A stretch of DNA of 64,000 nucleotides from Blastomussa wellsi (GCA_947652115.1 OX393564.1:21657976-21721975), one strand, 5' to 3'; positions 44,501-54,797 are shown, counted from the first letter of the stretch. Numbers and translations: made by a program. Notes: a model not told the origin generated them from the letters alone.

Positions 44501-46822
44501 AGCTTCAGTAGTTCAAAACTCCACCACAGAGCTTCATTTTACTAGAAGAACAATCAAGGAATCAGACATTACCGGTAAGTCACGCAAAACAAGACGATTC
44601 ACTCATTCACGGGTCACATTTAAGGGGAAAATTGCATTCACGTACATGTGAAATGTTCTTAAAATTGGGAATCGCGTATCACAAAGAAATAAACACTGAA
44701 TCATGTTATTTCGAACGGCTGAATAGCTGTAAAAAACATGTCATGCAATCATTTCAGGAGTGCATAAACCAAGACTTTAAAAAATAAACATCTCACTGCA
44801 TGGCCAGAACACTGCAGTTTAGAGTTGGTGCCACTTTTCTAGCTAAATGTATCTTCGTAACTGAAATACACAATAAACATAAACAAAAATTTCCATGTGC
44901 TGAGTGTTTCTCTTCTATTTTAGTGCAAACATGCTTTCATGTTGTCGGCCGGGCATTGATAAATTTTGTATAATTAGCATCCCAGCGTGATTTTAAAACA
45001 GGTGATATCTTAACTTCTACATGTCTAAAGTTAAATGAGAAAGAAATACGGTAGTATGCCTTTGCAAGACAGAATTGTGGAAAAGTTCATTTGAATTGAC
45101 TCGAAACTCTCAACTCTCAATCTCCTGTGCAGGCTTGCAATCTTACATCTGACCGAAATTTGGATTTTTTCCACAAGCGCTCGCCAACAAAAGCGATTAT
45201 TATGCAATGCTTTCATTAAAGGGTCCTAGTCAGTGACCTCTGCTATTTTAAGTGCCATCAAAATTATGGAAATTGTATGGTGAAGCGAAATCTTATTGCA
45301 TTGCTGTAGGTTATGTTACTGGACGTGTCTAAATTACCTTTAAGAAGTTTCCAGGTGATCATGATCTCTTTCATTTTGACATACTCCGCAAAAAAATATT
45401 ATAATGAAACTGTCACACATAAACAAACACAAGGGCATGGCTGAATAGGGCCCTTTAAACACTGATAAAAAGTGTTGGCTACTTTGCTTTGAAAAGTCGG
45501 CTAGCTACTTTTTACCCAAAATTGAACAAATTAATGAATGTTTCTAAAAAACGATCAGTTACACTACTCAAACTGGTTGCATACTTCAGATTTTATTAAT
45601 TAAAACCTTGATTCGGAATTTAGATAATAAGCCTGTTCAAATTAAAAAAATACAGTTTGAAAATCCAGTCACAAGTTTAGTAATCTTGACTCCATCACAA
45701 GCTTAGCAGACAAACCTAAAAAGGCAGACATTGACAACCAATCCTCCCCCATTGACAGCAAGAAAACAGGACGAGCGGATTACATCAAGTAAATACTGGT
45801 TCGTGAAGTATTTGACACCTTCCTTCCTCAAAATACCACCAACCTAAAATTCAAACAAATTAAATAACATAGTAAATAAGACGGTAAACTAAAAACTTGC
45901 ACATGAATACAGTAAGTGTCCCCAGACCATCTGATCTGGAGTCCAACGCACTAACTATTAGGCCACCGCACCTCCAATTATTTTTAATAGTACCATACCT
46001 CATTTATCATTCAACTAACTAAAGAAAAATGAATGGCAGAGCCACTCTCCACTCTCTACCGTTCAACTGAATATTTGGCATCAAGCTTAGAACAGCAGTG
46101 TTAATTTTATGATTGCTATTTCTTTGGCCTGCCTAGATACATAACCTGACCTTCCAGGAGCGGATCCAGGAATTTTTGATAGGGGGGGCCAAACTTTGAC
46201 TCAGTTGATTAATAACAGGCGATCCTGTCGATGCCAGAATTTTAGCACCAAACAAGTAGTGGGGGGTCCGGATCCCCAAACCCTCCCCCTAGATCCGCCA
46301 CTGCCTTATTTTTGATCTATGAAATCTGTAATCGATGACAGTCAATAACAGTGAATGATAATTAATGACAATCAATAGCAATTAAAAAAAATTTGGCTAT
46401 CAATTGGTCATCAATTTCCAATATCAATAGAGTAATTGTTATCGATTACCATCAATTGTTATCGATTATTATAGACTATCGATTTCATCGGTTGATCAGA
46501 ATGATCACGCACACCAAGCAACAATGATTGCATTTTGTCACGAACTTTTTTGCACAAAAAATTAAAGTTGCATTTCTCTAACGTGATCTGGCCTGAATCT
46601 CACCTTTCCCTTGGCGTTCGTCTTTAAATTTTGAGGACACCAACAAAGAAATGTGATATTACTTACGAAATAAAGAAGGCTGTAAATCTTTAAGGACTCA
46701 ACCATGCAAGAGCCAAAAACTTCGGCTGCCGCCCCAGGACACGATGAAGTCCAGGTATGCGCTAATTCGTGACACGAAAGCGTCGTGATAAAGGGATGTA
46801 GTATTTTTGACAAAGCAGCCAT
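29271..46822 (-). CDS. TMEM135: TMEM135, peroxisomal/mitochondrial multi-pass membrane protein
   Basis: Twelve exons in order: 46822-46667, 45843-45716, 42829-42703, 41559-41494, 40238-40192, 36814-36713, 34983-34889, 34574-34495, 33397-33334, 32309-32233, 31546-31448, 29465-29271. All have GT/AG ends and compatible phases and give 411 residues (human protein: about 458). Matching blocks include CHELAHTWTSSC and VESLKIYSLLYF at the N-terminal Cys-rich end, LVEKKGRRGTLALYMANL, GTGYLIQLAPLLLG, FLGSFVAIFK, EFNALIAGGLAGLSMTFYRS, SIALYLASKLSE and AEILTYTFSTAFLFHA. TMEM135 acts in peroxisome function, lipid handling and mitochondrial dynamics in vertebrates. About 45 residues seen in vertebrates before GTGYLIQ are not found, so an exon may be missed in the 1.7-kb intron between exons 6 and 7. 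The last exon (FCELNREKADELFGTD) is the weakest assignment. Confidence 0.85.
29697..30285. mobile_element. TTAA-flanked MITE, copy 2, with internal duplication
   Basis: Ends TTAAGACGGAATCC and GGATTCCGTCTTAA match copy 1 at 21,911, with TTAA at both borders. It is longer because a block of roughly 170 bases starting taccaaaa is present twice (about 29,745 and 29,914). It lies in the last TMEM135 intron. Confidence 0.75.
30286..31447. other. TMEM135 intron 11, remainder unassigned
   Basis: No further exon was identified. A 94-codon open frame at 31,049-31,333 on the minus strand has no recognised family and no splice support. Confidence 0.35.
31885..32045 (-). mobile_element. Penelope-like element 3' end, copy 3
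   Basis: Only the non-coding 3' block and the hammerhead-like motif remain, in the intron between TMEM135 exons 10 and 11. Confidence 0.75.
31994..32041 (-). ncRNA. Hammerhead-ribozyme-like motif, copy 3
   Basis: Minus strand box CCGACGA, stem II GGGCUAACGCUC, then CGAAACGUC. The distal part of stem I is weaker than in the copies at 28,647 and 38,731. Confidence 0.5.
32407..32660 (+). repeat. Modular palindromic element, copy 2
   Basis: A hairpin at 32,407-32,518 (caattattccacgagcgc and complement) and the ggtatatgagctcatatacc palindrome at about 32,615-32,636 are both shared with 24,424-24,662. Confidence 0.7.
33688..33818 (-). mobile_element. SINE fragment, 5'-truncated
   Basis: On the minus strand it reads gaattttccaggcttcttta, then an attcactgcaatgatcat block, then a tail with tgcagttcat. 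This is the body of the tRNA-headed SINE found on the plus strand at 33,892, without its tRNA head. Confidence 0.6.
33892..34470 (+). mobile_element. tRNA-headed SINE, split by a MITE
   Basis: The head (33,892-33,958) has a perfect 7-base acceptor pair ggcttca/tgaagcc, box A tagctcagttggtag and box B gggttcaaatccc. The body (gaattttttcacgcttcttt) runs to 33,990 and resumes at 34,410 (cttaaattgg, gcaatgatcattctcacttt) after a MITE insertion. A C11-A24 mismatch and an anticodon stem that does not pair rule out a working tRNA. Confidence 0.75.
33991..34403. mobile_element. MITE inserted in a SINE, 6-base target duplication
   Basis: Inverted ends gaggggggcgtaagg / ccttacagccccctc (approximate) bound 413 bases rich in gcggt words. 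CAATTG is duplicated exactly on both sides (33,985-33,990 and 34,404-34,409) and the SINE body continues across the join. Confidence 0.75.
34644..34735 (-). mobile_element. tRNA-headed SINE fragment
   Basis: The minus strand has a box-B-like gagtttgaatcctgt and then caggaactcgga with a T-rich stretch after it, as in the SINE at 35,488. Box A is degenerate. Confidence 0.5.
35385..35475. repeat. Palindromic gatcttccaagatc repeat
   Basis: Overlapping inverted copies of aagatcttccaagatc and aaagatctttggaagat. Related words recur at 35,609-35,660 on the other side of the SINE. Confidence 0.5.
35488..35605 (+). mobile_element. tRNA-headed SINE, second family
   Basis: The tRNA-like head 35,488-35,559 has box A tagctcagtggatagagc, box B gggttcgattcc and a 7-base acceptor pair with three G-U wobbles. 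The anticodon loop would be CCAGTGT (AGT at the anticodon) but has C instead of T at position 33 and a mismatch at the base of the stem. A tail with cagaatttttctttgtccca follows, as in SINEs. Confidence 0.65.
37297..38343. mobile_element. Long-TIR element with 10-base target duplication (Mutator-like?)
   Basis: Terminal inverted repeats of about 85 bases (agtctccttcacagccgtta and complement) bound 1,047 bases, and ACTATTCACC is duplicated at 37,287-37,296 and 38,344-38,353. A minus-strand open frame at 37,819-38,046 encodes 75 residues with CGACDKCYQRL, a Cys-pair motif, and many Lys and Gln. It is too small for a transposase. The length of the duplication suggests the Mutator group; that is inference. 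Confidence 0.75.
38623..39560 (-). mobile_element. Penelope-like element, RT end plus linker and 3' UTR, copy 4
   Basis: On the minus strand, 39,555 downward encodes KSEEMCNFFYKRGYPASDVE, then HHRTQQIDRQSALQTSHKEN and FTLTFHPHNHAV. This is the region after the reverse transcriptase of Penelope-like elements. In shifted frames the Cys-rich linker follows (CARARCKTCPF, ANVIYCITCTLCKKLYIG). A deletion then removes most of the endonuclease, and the 3' UTR and hammerhead-like motif complete the copy. Several frameshifts are present. It lies in TMEM135 intron 5. Confidence 0.8.
38731..38778 (-). ncRNA. Hammerhead-ribozyme-like motif, copy 4
   Basis: Minus strand: stem I GAUUC-G-GCU paired with AGC-UCUU-GAAUC, box CUGACGU (last base differs from CUGANGA), stem II around GGCUAACGCU, then CGAAACGUC with minimal stem III. 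Confidence 0.55.
39602..39775 (+). mobile_element. Penelope-like element fragment, opposite orientation
   Basis: The plus strand encodes YSQFVRLRHLCSDDSDFSLK followed by SEEMCNFFDKRGHPAS, the same protein region as the start of the minus-strand copy beginning at 39,555. The two are head to head with about 45 bases between them. Confidence 0.7.
41765..41906. mobile_element. MITE, cagtggcggatccagg family
   Basis: Ends caggggctaatccagg and cctagatctacctctg are diverged inverted repeats bounding about 140 bases with G-rich and C-rich subterminal blocks. Confidence 0.6.
45917..45975 (-). mobile_element. tRNA-headed SINE head fragment
   Basis: The minus strand begins ggaggtgcggtggcctaata with a box-A-like ggcctaatagttagtgcg and an anticodon-arm-like ggactccagatc, and stops before box B. 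It is in TMEM135 intron 1. Confidence 0.5.
46155..46303. mobile_element. MITE, cagtggcggatccagg family
   Basis: Ends caggagcggatccagg and cctagatccgccactg are inverted repeats bounding 149 bases. Confidence 0.7.
46320..46500. repeat. Cryptic ATCGAT/CAATCA repeat
   Basis: Many short words such as atcgattac, caatcaat, caattgttatcgatt recur irregularly on both strands over 180 bases. Confidence 0.5.
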
Positions 46823-46889
46823 GTTAGTCACCCAATGATCAGTGGTTCTTACGTAATATTACTGCACGAGTATAAACTTTGAACATTAG

Positions 46890-46905
46890 CAGCCGCCATT
46901 TCGCT
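46890..46905 (-). promoter_or_regulatory. YY1-like site upstream of TMEM135
   Basis: GCCGCCATTT on the plus strand (AAATGGCGGC on the gene strand) lies about 70 bases upstream of the TMEM135 start codon, a common position for YY1-type sites near start sites of TATA-less genes. Confidence 0.35.
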
Positions 46906-47098
46906 TGAAAGTGATTGCGGAGCCCTGGAACTGGTTCCCGGCAGTCCAGTCCTCCACGGTCCACGAGTCCTCCATACGATGAAATTCTCGATTTCTATTG
47001 GTTCTGCGCTCGCGTATTTGTCGCTTAATGGTGCGCGATCACGTGGGTGTTCAATTACAGATACCGCAAAATCGCACGTGAAAGACCCCGGGTTTTAA

Positions 47099-47430
47099 GG
47101 CTACGTACACACTAAACCGGATAAATTTGAAAACGGCGTTTTCGCCTTGAAATTGGACGGAACGTTTTCTGTCCACATTTTTTTCAAATTGTTTCGCCAT
47201 CGATTTTGAAACGCTGCCTCGCAAGAAACGTTTAACACATGCAAGGACATGCCCACATTGTCCGAGCAACGTTATTCGATTGTTTTGATGTCAGCGTTTT
47301 CAAAAAGTTCCGTTTTCGCCGTCCACACTAACAAACCTAGCCAGCGTTTTCAGATTTATCCACCTTGGAAAGCGTTTTCAAAAAGCTCCGTTTTCAAATT
47401 TATCCGGATTGTTGTGGTAGAAGGCTAAGC
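47099..47430. mobile_element. MITE with CCGGATAAATTTGAAAACGG arms
   Basis: Inverted copies of ccggataaatttgaaaacgg at about 47,117 and 47,388 lie inside less conserved ends (ggctacgtacacac / aaggctaagcc). Repeated gttttc words fill the centre. Confidence 0.7.
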
Positions 47431-47888
47431 CTCACTGGATGTAAGGCAATCCATTTACAAATTATTCCGGATATAGCACGATAACGTAATAATGAGTGAT
47501 TCCAGAGGCATGCAGTTAAATTTATTCCGTCCATAAGTAAATTACCGAAGAGGCAAACCTCTAAAAACAGTGTTTTGAGTTATATTTTTCTTGAAAATGA
47601 GAATCCACCAGTTAATACATTAAATATTGAGTAACATTAACTTAATAATGGGGTCACGATGTGAGCAATTCAAAAAGTTTTAGGTTTACCTCCTAGAGAA
47701 TGGTATTGAATAAGCACTTCTTGTCTTCTTTTAACGATTTGCCATTTGCTTAATTTAACTTAAACTTGAATGAGTTTGTGTGTTGTTCGCTCACTATAAA
47801 ACCGTGTCACGAGCCTTCGTGTGTTTTTGAAGTACTTAAACCTGGCATTTCAAACGTCCTGTGCAAAGAAGAAATGTTGATTGTGTAC

Positions 47889-48590
47889 CTTATGTCTTTG
47901 AGGTGACGCTGTTGTTGTCGAAGGCCGACTTGGTCGATTGGTTTCCCCTTATGCCCACTTTGGTTCTGGGATTCTCTCAGCTGCATCATAGCGTTGTATA
48001 ACTCTGATGCTTCTCTGTAAAAGTATCAAGTAATACATTGCGATCGTGTTTAAGTAGTTTGTCCTTTCAAATCCAAGAGATGATCATGTTTTGTGAAATA
48101 ACGTAGCCCTGCTAAATCTGACGTTTACTGTTCTTACCTTTAAGTTCTTTTGTTAGTTTTTGGTTTTCATGAACCAGTTCCCGTTTCGTTTCTTTTAGGG
48201 TAGCGATGATCTCCTCAGGCCCTTGGTCGATATCATCTGGGTTGAGGGTAATCGCAGAGCGTGGCGGTTTGTGTTGTTCTTAACGTTTCGAACCTTTTTG
48301 GTAAGGTAATTCACCTTGCCATAGACGAGGATCCCGACACGAGATCTGGAAGAGGAATATAATCTATATCCAAGTGGCAGCAAGTTATCCTGGAGTACCT
48401 GGAACATCTGCGAAGGGTTCTTGATGGCACGCCATTGCCACAGAGCTTCTCCGTTGATTTGCAAATAAAACATCGGGTCACAGTGTTTTAGCGGTGCGGA
48501 TATGTGTAAGAAAGCAGGGTTGATCGGGGATTCAATGAGCTCTAAAAAGAGCTCCCGATCAACCTTCTGCATTTCTTGCACGGATGACAT
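47889..48590 (-). pseudogene. Two exons of an unrecognised gene with a frameshift
   Basis: I do not recognise this protein. Exon A (48,590-48,138) starts MSSVQEMQKVDRELFLELIE and runs as convincing coding through HCDPMFYLQINGEALWQWRA and RVGILVYGKVNYLTKKVRN. Near 48,262 the open frame changes by one base: the continuation with protein character is RSAITLNPDDIDQGPEEIIA, then TLKETKRELVHENQKLTKEL up to a good donor. Exon B (48,012-47,889) continues in phase with EASELYNAMMQLRESQNQSG and a Gln-rich segment to another donor; the next exon was not found. The C-terminal half looks like coiled coil. Either a one-base sequencing error or a real frameshift explains the break; the pseudogene label is provisional. 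Confidence 0.5.
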
Positions 48591-50340
48591 CTTGACTTAC
48601 GGTTTTCCGATAGAGAACTGACGAATTGTTCACCACCTCGGCGGCATTCGAAATGTGAATAAAGGCACTTTTCACACAGTTTGCGTGTAGGCTGTCAATG
48701 GGTATACAATGCCGCCTTTTCGGTACACTTGTGAGCTAAATCTCTTTTTTTTTTTCAAACAGCCCGCTATTATCATCGAAGGGTATTTTAAATAATAATC
48801 GCAAAGCGCTGATTCTTTTTTTTTTTTTCACTTAACGTTAATTATAAGAGTGTAGAAACTGCTTTGGGCCTTAGGAATAGGCACTGTTTCTTTTTTGGTT
48901 ATTTTTTATTGTTGCTCAGTTTCAACGCTTAATAGTCCCTAAGGGATCCTTTTGTTTGCGGGGGCGGAGCTTTGACTACATTTAAATTCTAGCGGGCGAT
49001 TCAAAACAGGTTCGTTCTATTCCCCTGGGAGAGGGAAAGCAAAAACTTTGGTGGAAAAAAATCTAAAGTTGGAGTTTGCGACCACTTTGAACCATCAGTT
49101 TCATTTGAAACTTGGCATAAAGCCGTCTCAAGCAACATACAGTCAAAGCCATATGCAAAGTTTTTGGTCGAGCACTCGAGCGAAGAAAAATTTAGCTTCG
49201 AAGTTCACACTCATATCAAAAATTCCTTGAAATGGACCAAATTCAAATAAAATTTGCGACTAGTTCTTATAACGGTAACATCACTGAAGAGGCCTCTTAT
49301 TTTTTACTGATGTGTCATCTTCAAAAGCCATATGCAAACTTTTACGAAACTTGCCTAATAAGCTCGTAATCGCGCAAAACATACATACTGTTTGCAGACA
49401 TCGGCCACTTTTTCTTATTGTCTGGACAGCTGGGATCATTAGTCAGTTTGAATTTACGCGCGGAAGTCACATAAAAGCCCCGGATGTGTCGCGGCATTGT
49501 GGGCGATGGCTTACCAATGTTGAAAATTTGAGAACATTTGGTTGAAACCCAAGAGAGATATCGTGTTTGAAATAGTGTTGATCTTACTATTTTTGCTATT
49601 TCAGAAATCAAGCTTTAAAGTTTTTGTTACGTCTTCAACTAAAAAAAATAAGGTCATGAACGGGAGGGAGTGAGCAGCGATGAGGGGGATGGAGAGAGTA
49701 TTTAAAAGAATTACATTTTGCATTCAATGCATGCATAATTTTACAAACCAGTTGTTAGCGCAGTTCAGTCGCGAGAGTAGCGCGCCCGTTCCTTTTTTCC
49801 CATAAGGCTTGAGGGCCAGTGATAGTGAGCATGTGCTCAAATGAAACCGTGTGTTCAGAAGCAAGGATTTGTTTTTAAAGCGTATCCAACGTTTTAACGT
49901 CTTTATCACCAGACAAACACAGAAGTTAGTCGTCTTAGTCATCAGTTATTGTCGTTCTGTAGTTACACCTTGTTTATAGGTTTATTTTCCTTTGCTTTGT
50001 AGTTTTTGAAACCGTATACTGTATACCGTACATCGAACGTCCATTCAACGCAACGAAAGCTATACCGACTTGTACGCGTTTCTTATCTGTGTATTAAAGA
50101 TATCGTAAATTTCATCTGTGCACCTACACCAGTCATGGAATTGTTAGTCAGTCAGAATGAACAAAAAAAAAATGAAAATGGGAACAATGTTCAGGACAAA
50201 GATTGAAATTTTCCCACTGAGAACGATTTTCAATAAATCCTGCAAGGTTTAAGTGAAATATGTTGAATTGTGTCAAGTTTACAAGCACTCTTTTTATTGT
50301 AAACAACCGTTGCTATGGACGTTGCTATGTCAAATTTTAG
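48591..50340. other. Intergenic, nothing assigned
   Basis: It contains T-rich runs near 48,745 and 48,817 and small open frames without recognisable character. No supported exon. Confidence 0.4.
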
Positions 50341-50500
50341 CTACCGCCTTACAGATTTCTTAATTTAAGTGCATAACAATGTGGAATTCGAGCAAAGTGA
50401 TTTGAAAATATGTTTCCAAGATGATCAGGGATTCTAACTGTACATGATTTGAAAAAGTGGTTTCTGCACAAAAATTGCAATTTTTTTTGGTATAAGACCA
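50341..50500 (-). mobile_element. Possible CR1/L2-type LINE tail
   Basis: A minus-strand frame includes RIPDHLGNIFSNHFARIPHC followed by YALKLRNL, resembling the post-RT end of CR1/L2-type LINEs (IPxxL...HxYxTRxRxN). It abuts the different LINE at 50,500-51,615. Confidence 0.35.
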
Positions 50501-51615
50501 CCTTAAGAAAACTTCGTCTTTGCTCCTCCATATCCCGAAAAGCTGTCCGAATGCAGCAAAGGCTCGCCCAATCCTGGTCTTCAATGCTTCATCCAATCGG
50601 CCAGATGACATGACTTCAAGTCTGAGTTAGAGCCCAAAAAACGTAAGTGGTTGACAGCAGCGACCGTTTCACCATCTAAGTGAATGTCTGTCTCCGTTTC
50701 TCCAAACCCGATAGATTAGATTTTGAAACGGTGAGGCCAACTTTCTCTTCAGCTCGTTGCAATGAGTGCAAAGACTGTTGTCCCCTTTCTCTTCTAAGTT
50801 CTATAGAAGTGTAACATTGTAAGCATGGTCCAGCTAGATCAGTTAAATGCCATGCTTGGTCCATTTCGAAAAGTGTGCGTCTTCGTTATTTCATGTATTT
50901 TCCTGTAGAAAGTCGGTCACAGCTCTTGCGGAGAACAAAGTCAATCGTTATGCCAGAAAGCAGTGGGACCAAACAAATCGCGAACACCAGTCTCAATCCT
51001 GAGCCAGTCTGTTATCTTACCTTCGACGAGGATAGCAGCTTCACAGTTGTCGTATACGCAGTGGATGAGCCGTACATACTTGTCAGGGATCCCGTAATCT
51101 GAAAGAATATGCCAAATGGAAGGGCGGTGAATGCTATCAAAGGCAGCTTTAAAATCTACAAAGATGGCAAGGGCCGACAGTTGGAACTCGACACATTTCT
51201 CAATCAGCATCCGAAAACAGAAAATCTTATCTCCACAGCCACACTCACTTCTGAAACAGTCTTTCCTGGAGCTTCTACTGTACACCTTCTCGCATTCTAC
51301 CCAAGATGATGTGGCAGGAACAAATAAAAGGGAGACACCACAGTATTTGCTGCATATGGACCGATCCACTTTCTTAATGGCACAAATCAGGCCCTTGGCC
51401 CAGTCCTCTGGAATAACCTCGTCTTCCCAGATCGTCAGGATCGTTATTAATAGTTGATGCAGGTTTGATATAACTTCCGCTGGGGCAAGTTTAATCATCT
51501 CCGCTACAATCCCATCTATCCCCGGGGCCTTATTGTTCTTCTTGATTGATGGGACACTGAAAATGTCCGGTTGCCATTCTAATGAAAGATGGAAAAGTAA
51601 AGGTATCTCATGCAA
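50500..51615 (-). mobile_element. LINE reverse transcriptase, decayed
   Basis: The minus-strand frame 51,615-50,941 shows KNNKAPGIDGIVAEMIKLAP, EVIPEDWAKGLICAIKK, ALAIFVDFKAAFDSIHRPS (catalytic block A) and ITDWLRIETGVR, the front half of a non-LTR reverse transcriptase. Downstream, in other frames, remain LQRAEEKVGLTVSKS and SGRLDEALKTRIGRAFAAFG from the back half. The block that should hold FADD reads HLTDLAGPC, so the catalytic aspartates are lost. Several frameshifts are present; no endonuclease domain is seen. Confidence 0.85.
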
Positions 51616-52074
51616 GAAAAGCTAGAATTTACGAAAACTGAGAATTCAGTAGCGGAAACGTATACTGATACCATTTGGTAGACAAAAATTCCAGAACTTT
51701 TAACTGCAATTTGGGGCTCACCTGAATGAGGATAACTTCCGAGAAATAAAAATCCAAATTAAATACTCTAGCCTGTGAACACAAATGGTATGTTTGTTTC
51801 GATTTTGCTCAGGTGGCAATCAGCATATCGAGTTCACTTTGTGTTTTGAGGTGGTCAACCCTGATATCAGGTGACGTTCGGTATACGAGCTGACTTGAGG
51901 AACTGGCCATTCATAGAGAGATTGAAATGAATGCAAAGATGACGAATGAAAAACATTACAAGTTGGAGAGGCACACGCCCGCAATTTTTCTTAACACACA
52001 CTCAGTCTCTGATTGGCTCACTTTAAGAAGATTGCGTTGCGAGTTGCACTTGACACGCAGCAACTTGTCTCCCG

Positions 52075-52089
52075 ATAATAATAATAATA

Positions 52090-52120
<31 letters not shown>

Positions 52121-52127
52121 TAGTAGA
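52075..52127. repeat. (AAT)n microsatellite
   Basis: About 17 ataat-type trinucleotides with two tag interruptions. Confidence 0.9.
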
Positions 52128-54404
52128 GAGTTCGATTCCTTCTCCTGGTAATGCCACTACTAAAAACTCAAAATTCAAAATTCAATCTCGAAATTACAAA
52201 TATTGAATTTAAATGAAGGCTGTAAAATGTTTATACATATTATTCTCAATTTACGCTTCTTGACTCATGTATATATAAATTAGAGAATCCGACTACTAAA
52301 ATCTATTGAATTCGTGCTCGTACTTTCTCTATCTCTTCATCCTGTTAATCAGTGTCATTCATATTTAGATTCTTCCTTCTCCTGGCAGTGCGCGAAAGTC
52401 TAAGGCATTAAAGTGCAGATCTCAAGATTGCAAACGAGACTTTGGTTCTCGCCCAAGAGATAGTCATTGCCAAGAGGTCTGCTAGTCTGCTGTGACATTG
52501 TCTGCCATTCCTCCTTTTTCTCCTGTAGTTTAAAATATTAGCGGAGTATTAAAATGTCCATTGTGCATGAATATCCAGGCGAACGTCAGGTGCTTTATTG
52601 ACACCTCTGGGAAACATCTCCCCAGTGATTTCTTGTACAACTGGTTCCACTTCAACGATAAGCAGACCATATTTTAAACGCATTTCAGCTTCAAGATCGC
52701 GGACTTCATTATGACGTTGTATAATGAAGCCGACACGCCTGCAGGCATGGTCAAAAACATCACCACAAACGCAAGCCGATGGAGTGAAACAGCTAATGGC
52801 AAGGAAATTGTAAAAATCTTAATAAATACATTCAATCCTAAACCCATTGAAACTACTGAATAAAGACAATTACAAGTGAATTTTTTCGGAGCTTGCAATG
52901 CAACTTTCGTTAAGGCACAATGGTGCCTTTGAACTCATAAAAAAATTGCTTTAGCTTTGGGCTAAAAAGCTTCGATTGCATGCGCCAATATTTTCGAGGG
53001 TTTTATTTAAAATGGTTGCTATGGCAACCAACCGCATCCTTTTTATTTGCTTGACGCCAACAGCTAACAGTTAAGTTGTACAAAATATAGACGGCACACT
53101 GCGGAGAGTGAATTAAACAGATAGGAAAACACTGGACGAAGGTTGGGGGGTGGGTAGGCTTCGCCCATGGGCCCGTTCTACCTAAACGGACTCTCTAATC
53201 CCCTTATTCTATCACTGCTGCCTGGAAAGTAGCTGTTTTCCCGGAACAGTAGCCTGCGTGGCAGGCGTGAAAAAGGGAGAAACGGGAAAGAGGAGAAAAC
53301 GAAAGGGGACAAATTTTTGTAGGCGGGCCACGTGACTGCTAAGAAAAGGTACAACATCTTCTAAAATGGTATGTACATTTGTTGAGCTGGTGAGCGTAAT
53401 ATTTTTTTTCTTTTCATGATAACCTTGTTGACTTTTCATTATCATGTCTTTTAAGAAAAGTAAGTCCCTAAGCCAAAAGCCTGCCGACTATTGAGGTCTT
53501 AAGTTATGTAAACAGCAGTTTTTCCGGCCTCGTCAAAGTCGATATTCTGTTGTTGTCAAATATTTCCGTCTCCCGTCTGTTATGCGCTGTTTAACAGTTC
53601 AGAAATTGGCAGACTATGTTTTAAGGTAAAGAACATGCGTTTGTAGGCGTTCAATGAAGATTGATACTCCAAAACCAAGATGTCGGCAGTTCCATAAGGA
53701 GATCTATTACTTCTACATACCTCAGCAAGAATCTTGACCCCGCGGCAGTTCGCCTTTGACAGAATACTGCTGCGAATGAAACAGAGACAAATTAACTGTC
53801 GATTAGAGCGAAAAGCGGTGTTTTTTTTTAGAGCCTGAAGCCTCTTTGCGTTAAACGTGCCGAAAAACTGCAGGGATCTTTAAATGAATTGTTTGAAAAT
53901 CGACCCCGATGCGGGCCCGATGCTTCCAGAACAAATTGCAACTTTAATGCTGGTAACAAGACGGAAAACCTCGAAGTCAACAAACCGCGAACTTGTAAGC
54001 CAATCGGATTTTTTCCCGTTCAGGACCGTTCAGTTCAAGAAGACTTCCAACTGATTGCACGCGATAATCGAATAATAATTGAAGCTAACTCTTTAGTCGA
54101 TTAAGAAAATCATCAGTCACGTACTTCTTTCAGAAAACTGTTCATTTTCGTTTCAGATTCAAGTGGATGCAACTTGTACTACGTTCTTATTTGAATTTCT
54201 ATACAGCTTCTTTGGTTCAATAACGCAAATAAACAGCTACAAAATACTGTTGGATTGCTAACGCAAAAAATGTCTTTGGTTCAGATCAGAAAAAATGCAC
54301 TACTCCTTTTATACACACATTTTCAAGTGATTATTATAAAGGAGTTTCTAGATTTTGATGCTTGGGCTGTATCACAATCGCCCCCCCAAAAAAATTGTAT
54401 TGTT

Positions 54405-54494
54405 AATTATTTTTTGTGATACCATCTGTATATTAGTCTGCGAAAGAGACTATATGTATATGGGAATACCAATAAAATTGTTGTTGTTGTTGCT
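54405..54494 (+). repeat. Probable LINE 3' tail with (TTG)n
   Basis: agtctgcgaaagagactata followed by aataaaattgttgttgttg has the look of a retroelement 3' end finishing in a trinucleotide repeat. Confidence 0.35.
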
Positions 54495-54789
54495 TGTGTT
54501 GATGAACTGAATTATGTTATATGGTATACTATTAAAACATTTTAGCCGCCTTTGTCTTTTATTTACTGTTTTTTTCTGCGGCGAACAAAGGTTAAAGAAA
54601 AGCTTTCATGAGTTGAAAACAAATGCTGAGTAAATAGAAGTGAAGTTCGCAAATTGAAAGCCATTTTAGTGGGTTTGCTTTGCTTATTTCATTAACCAAT
54701 CAGATTGCGGAACAAAATTAAAACTAATTGACAGATGGTTTTGATAGGCGTGGTTTTTAATCAACAAGAAGCTCTCTGATTGGCTGGAG

Positions 54790-54797
54790 TATATATA
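54790..54797 (+). promoter_or_regulatory. TATA box of Frizzled 4-type gene
   Basis: TATATATA lies about 245 bases before the start codon, with ATTGG/CCAAT words upstream (about 54,778 and 54,695). Transcription would start near 54,820. Confidence 0.6.

Larger units (their letters stand above)
51616..54789. other. Intergenic upstream of Frizzled 4-type gene
   Basis: No supported exon. It holds an (AAT)n microsatellite at 52,075-52,127, a palindromic agcctgcgtggcaggc word at 53,250-53,266, and at 54,405-54,494 a stretch ending aataaaattgttgttgttg that looks like a LINE 3' tail. Confidence 0.4.

Noticed and set aside
46823..46831. Upstream extension of TMEM135 by three codons
   Set aside because: The extension would begin with GTG; the ATG at 46,822 gives the N-terminus MAALSK, which matches the family.
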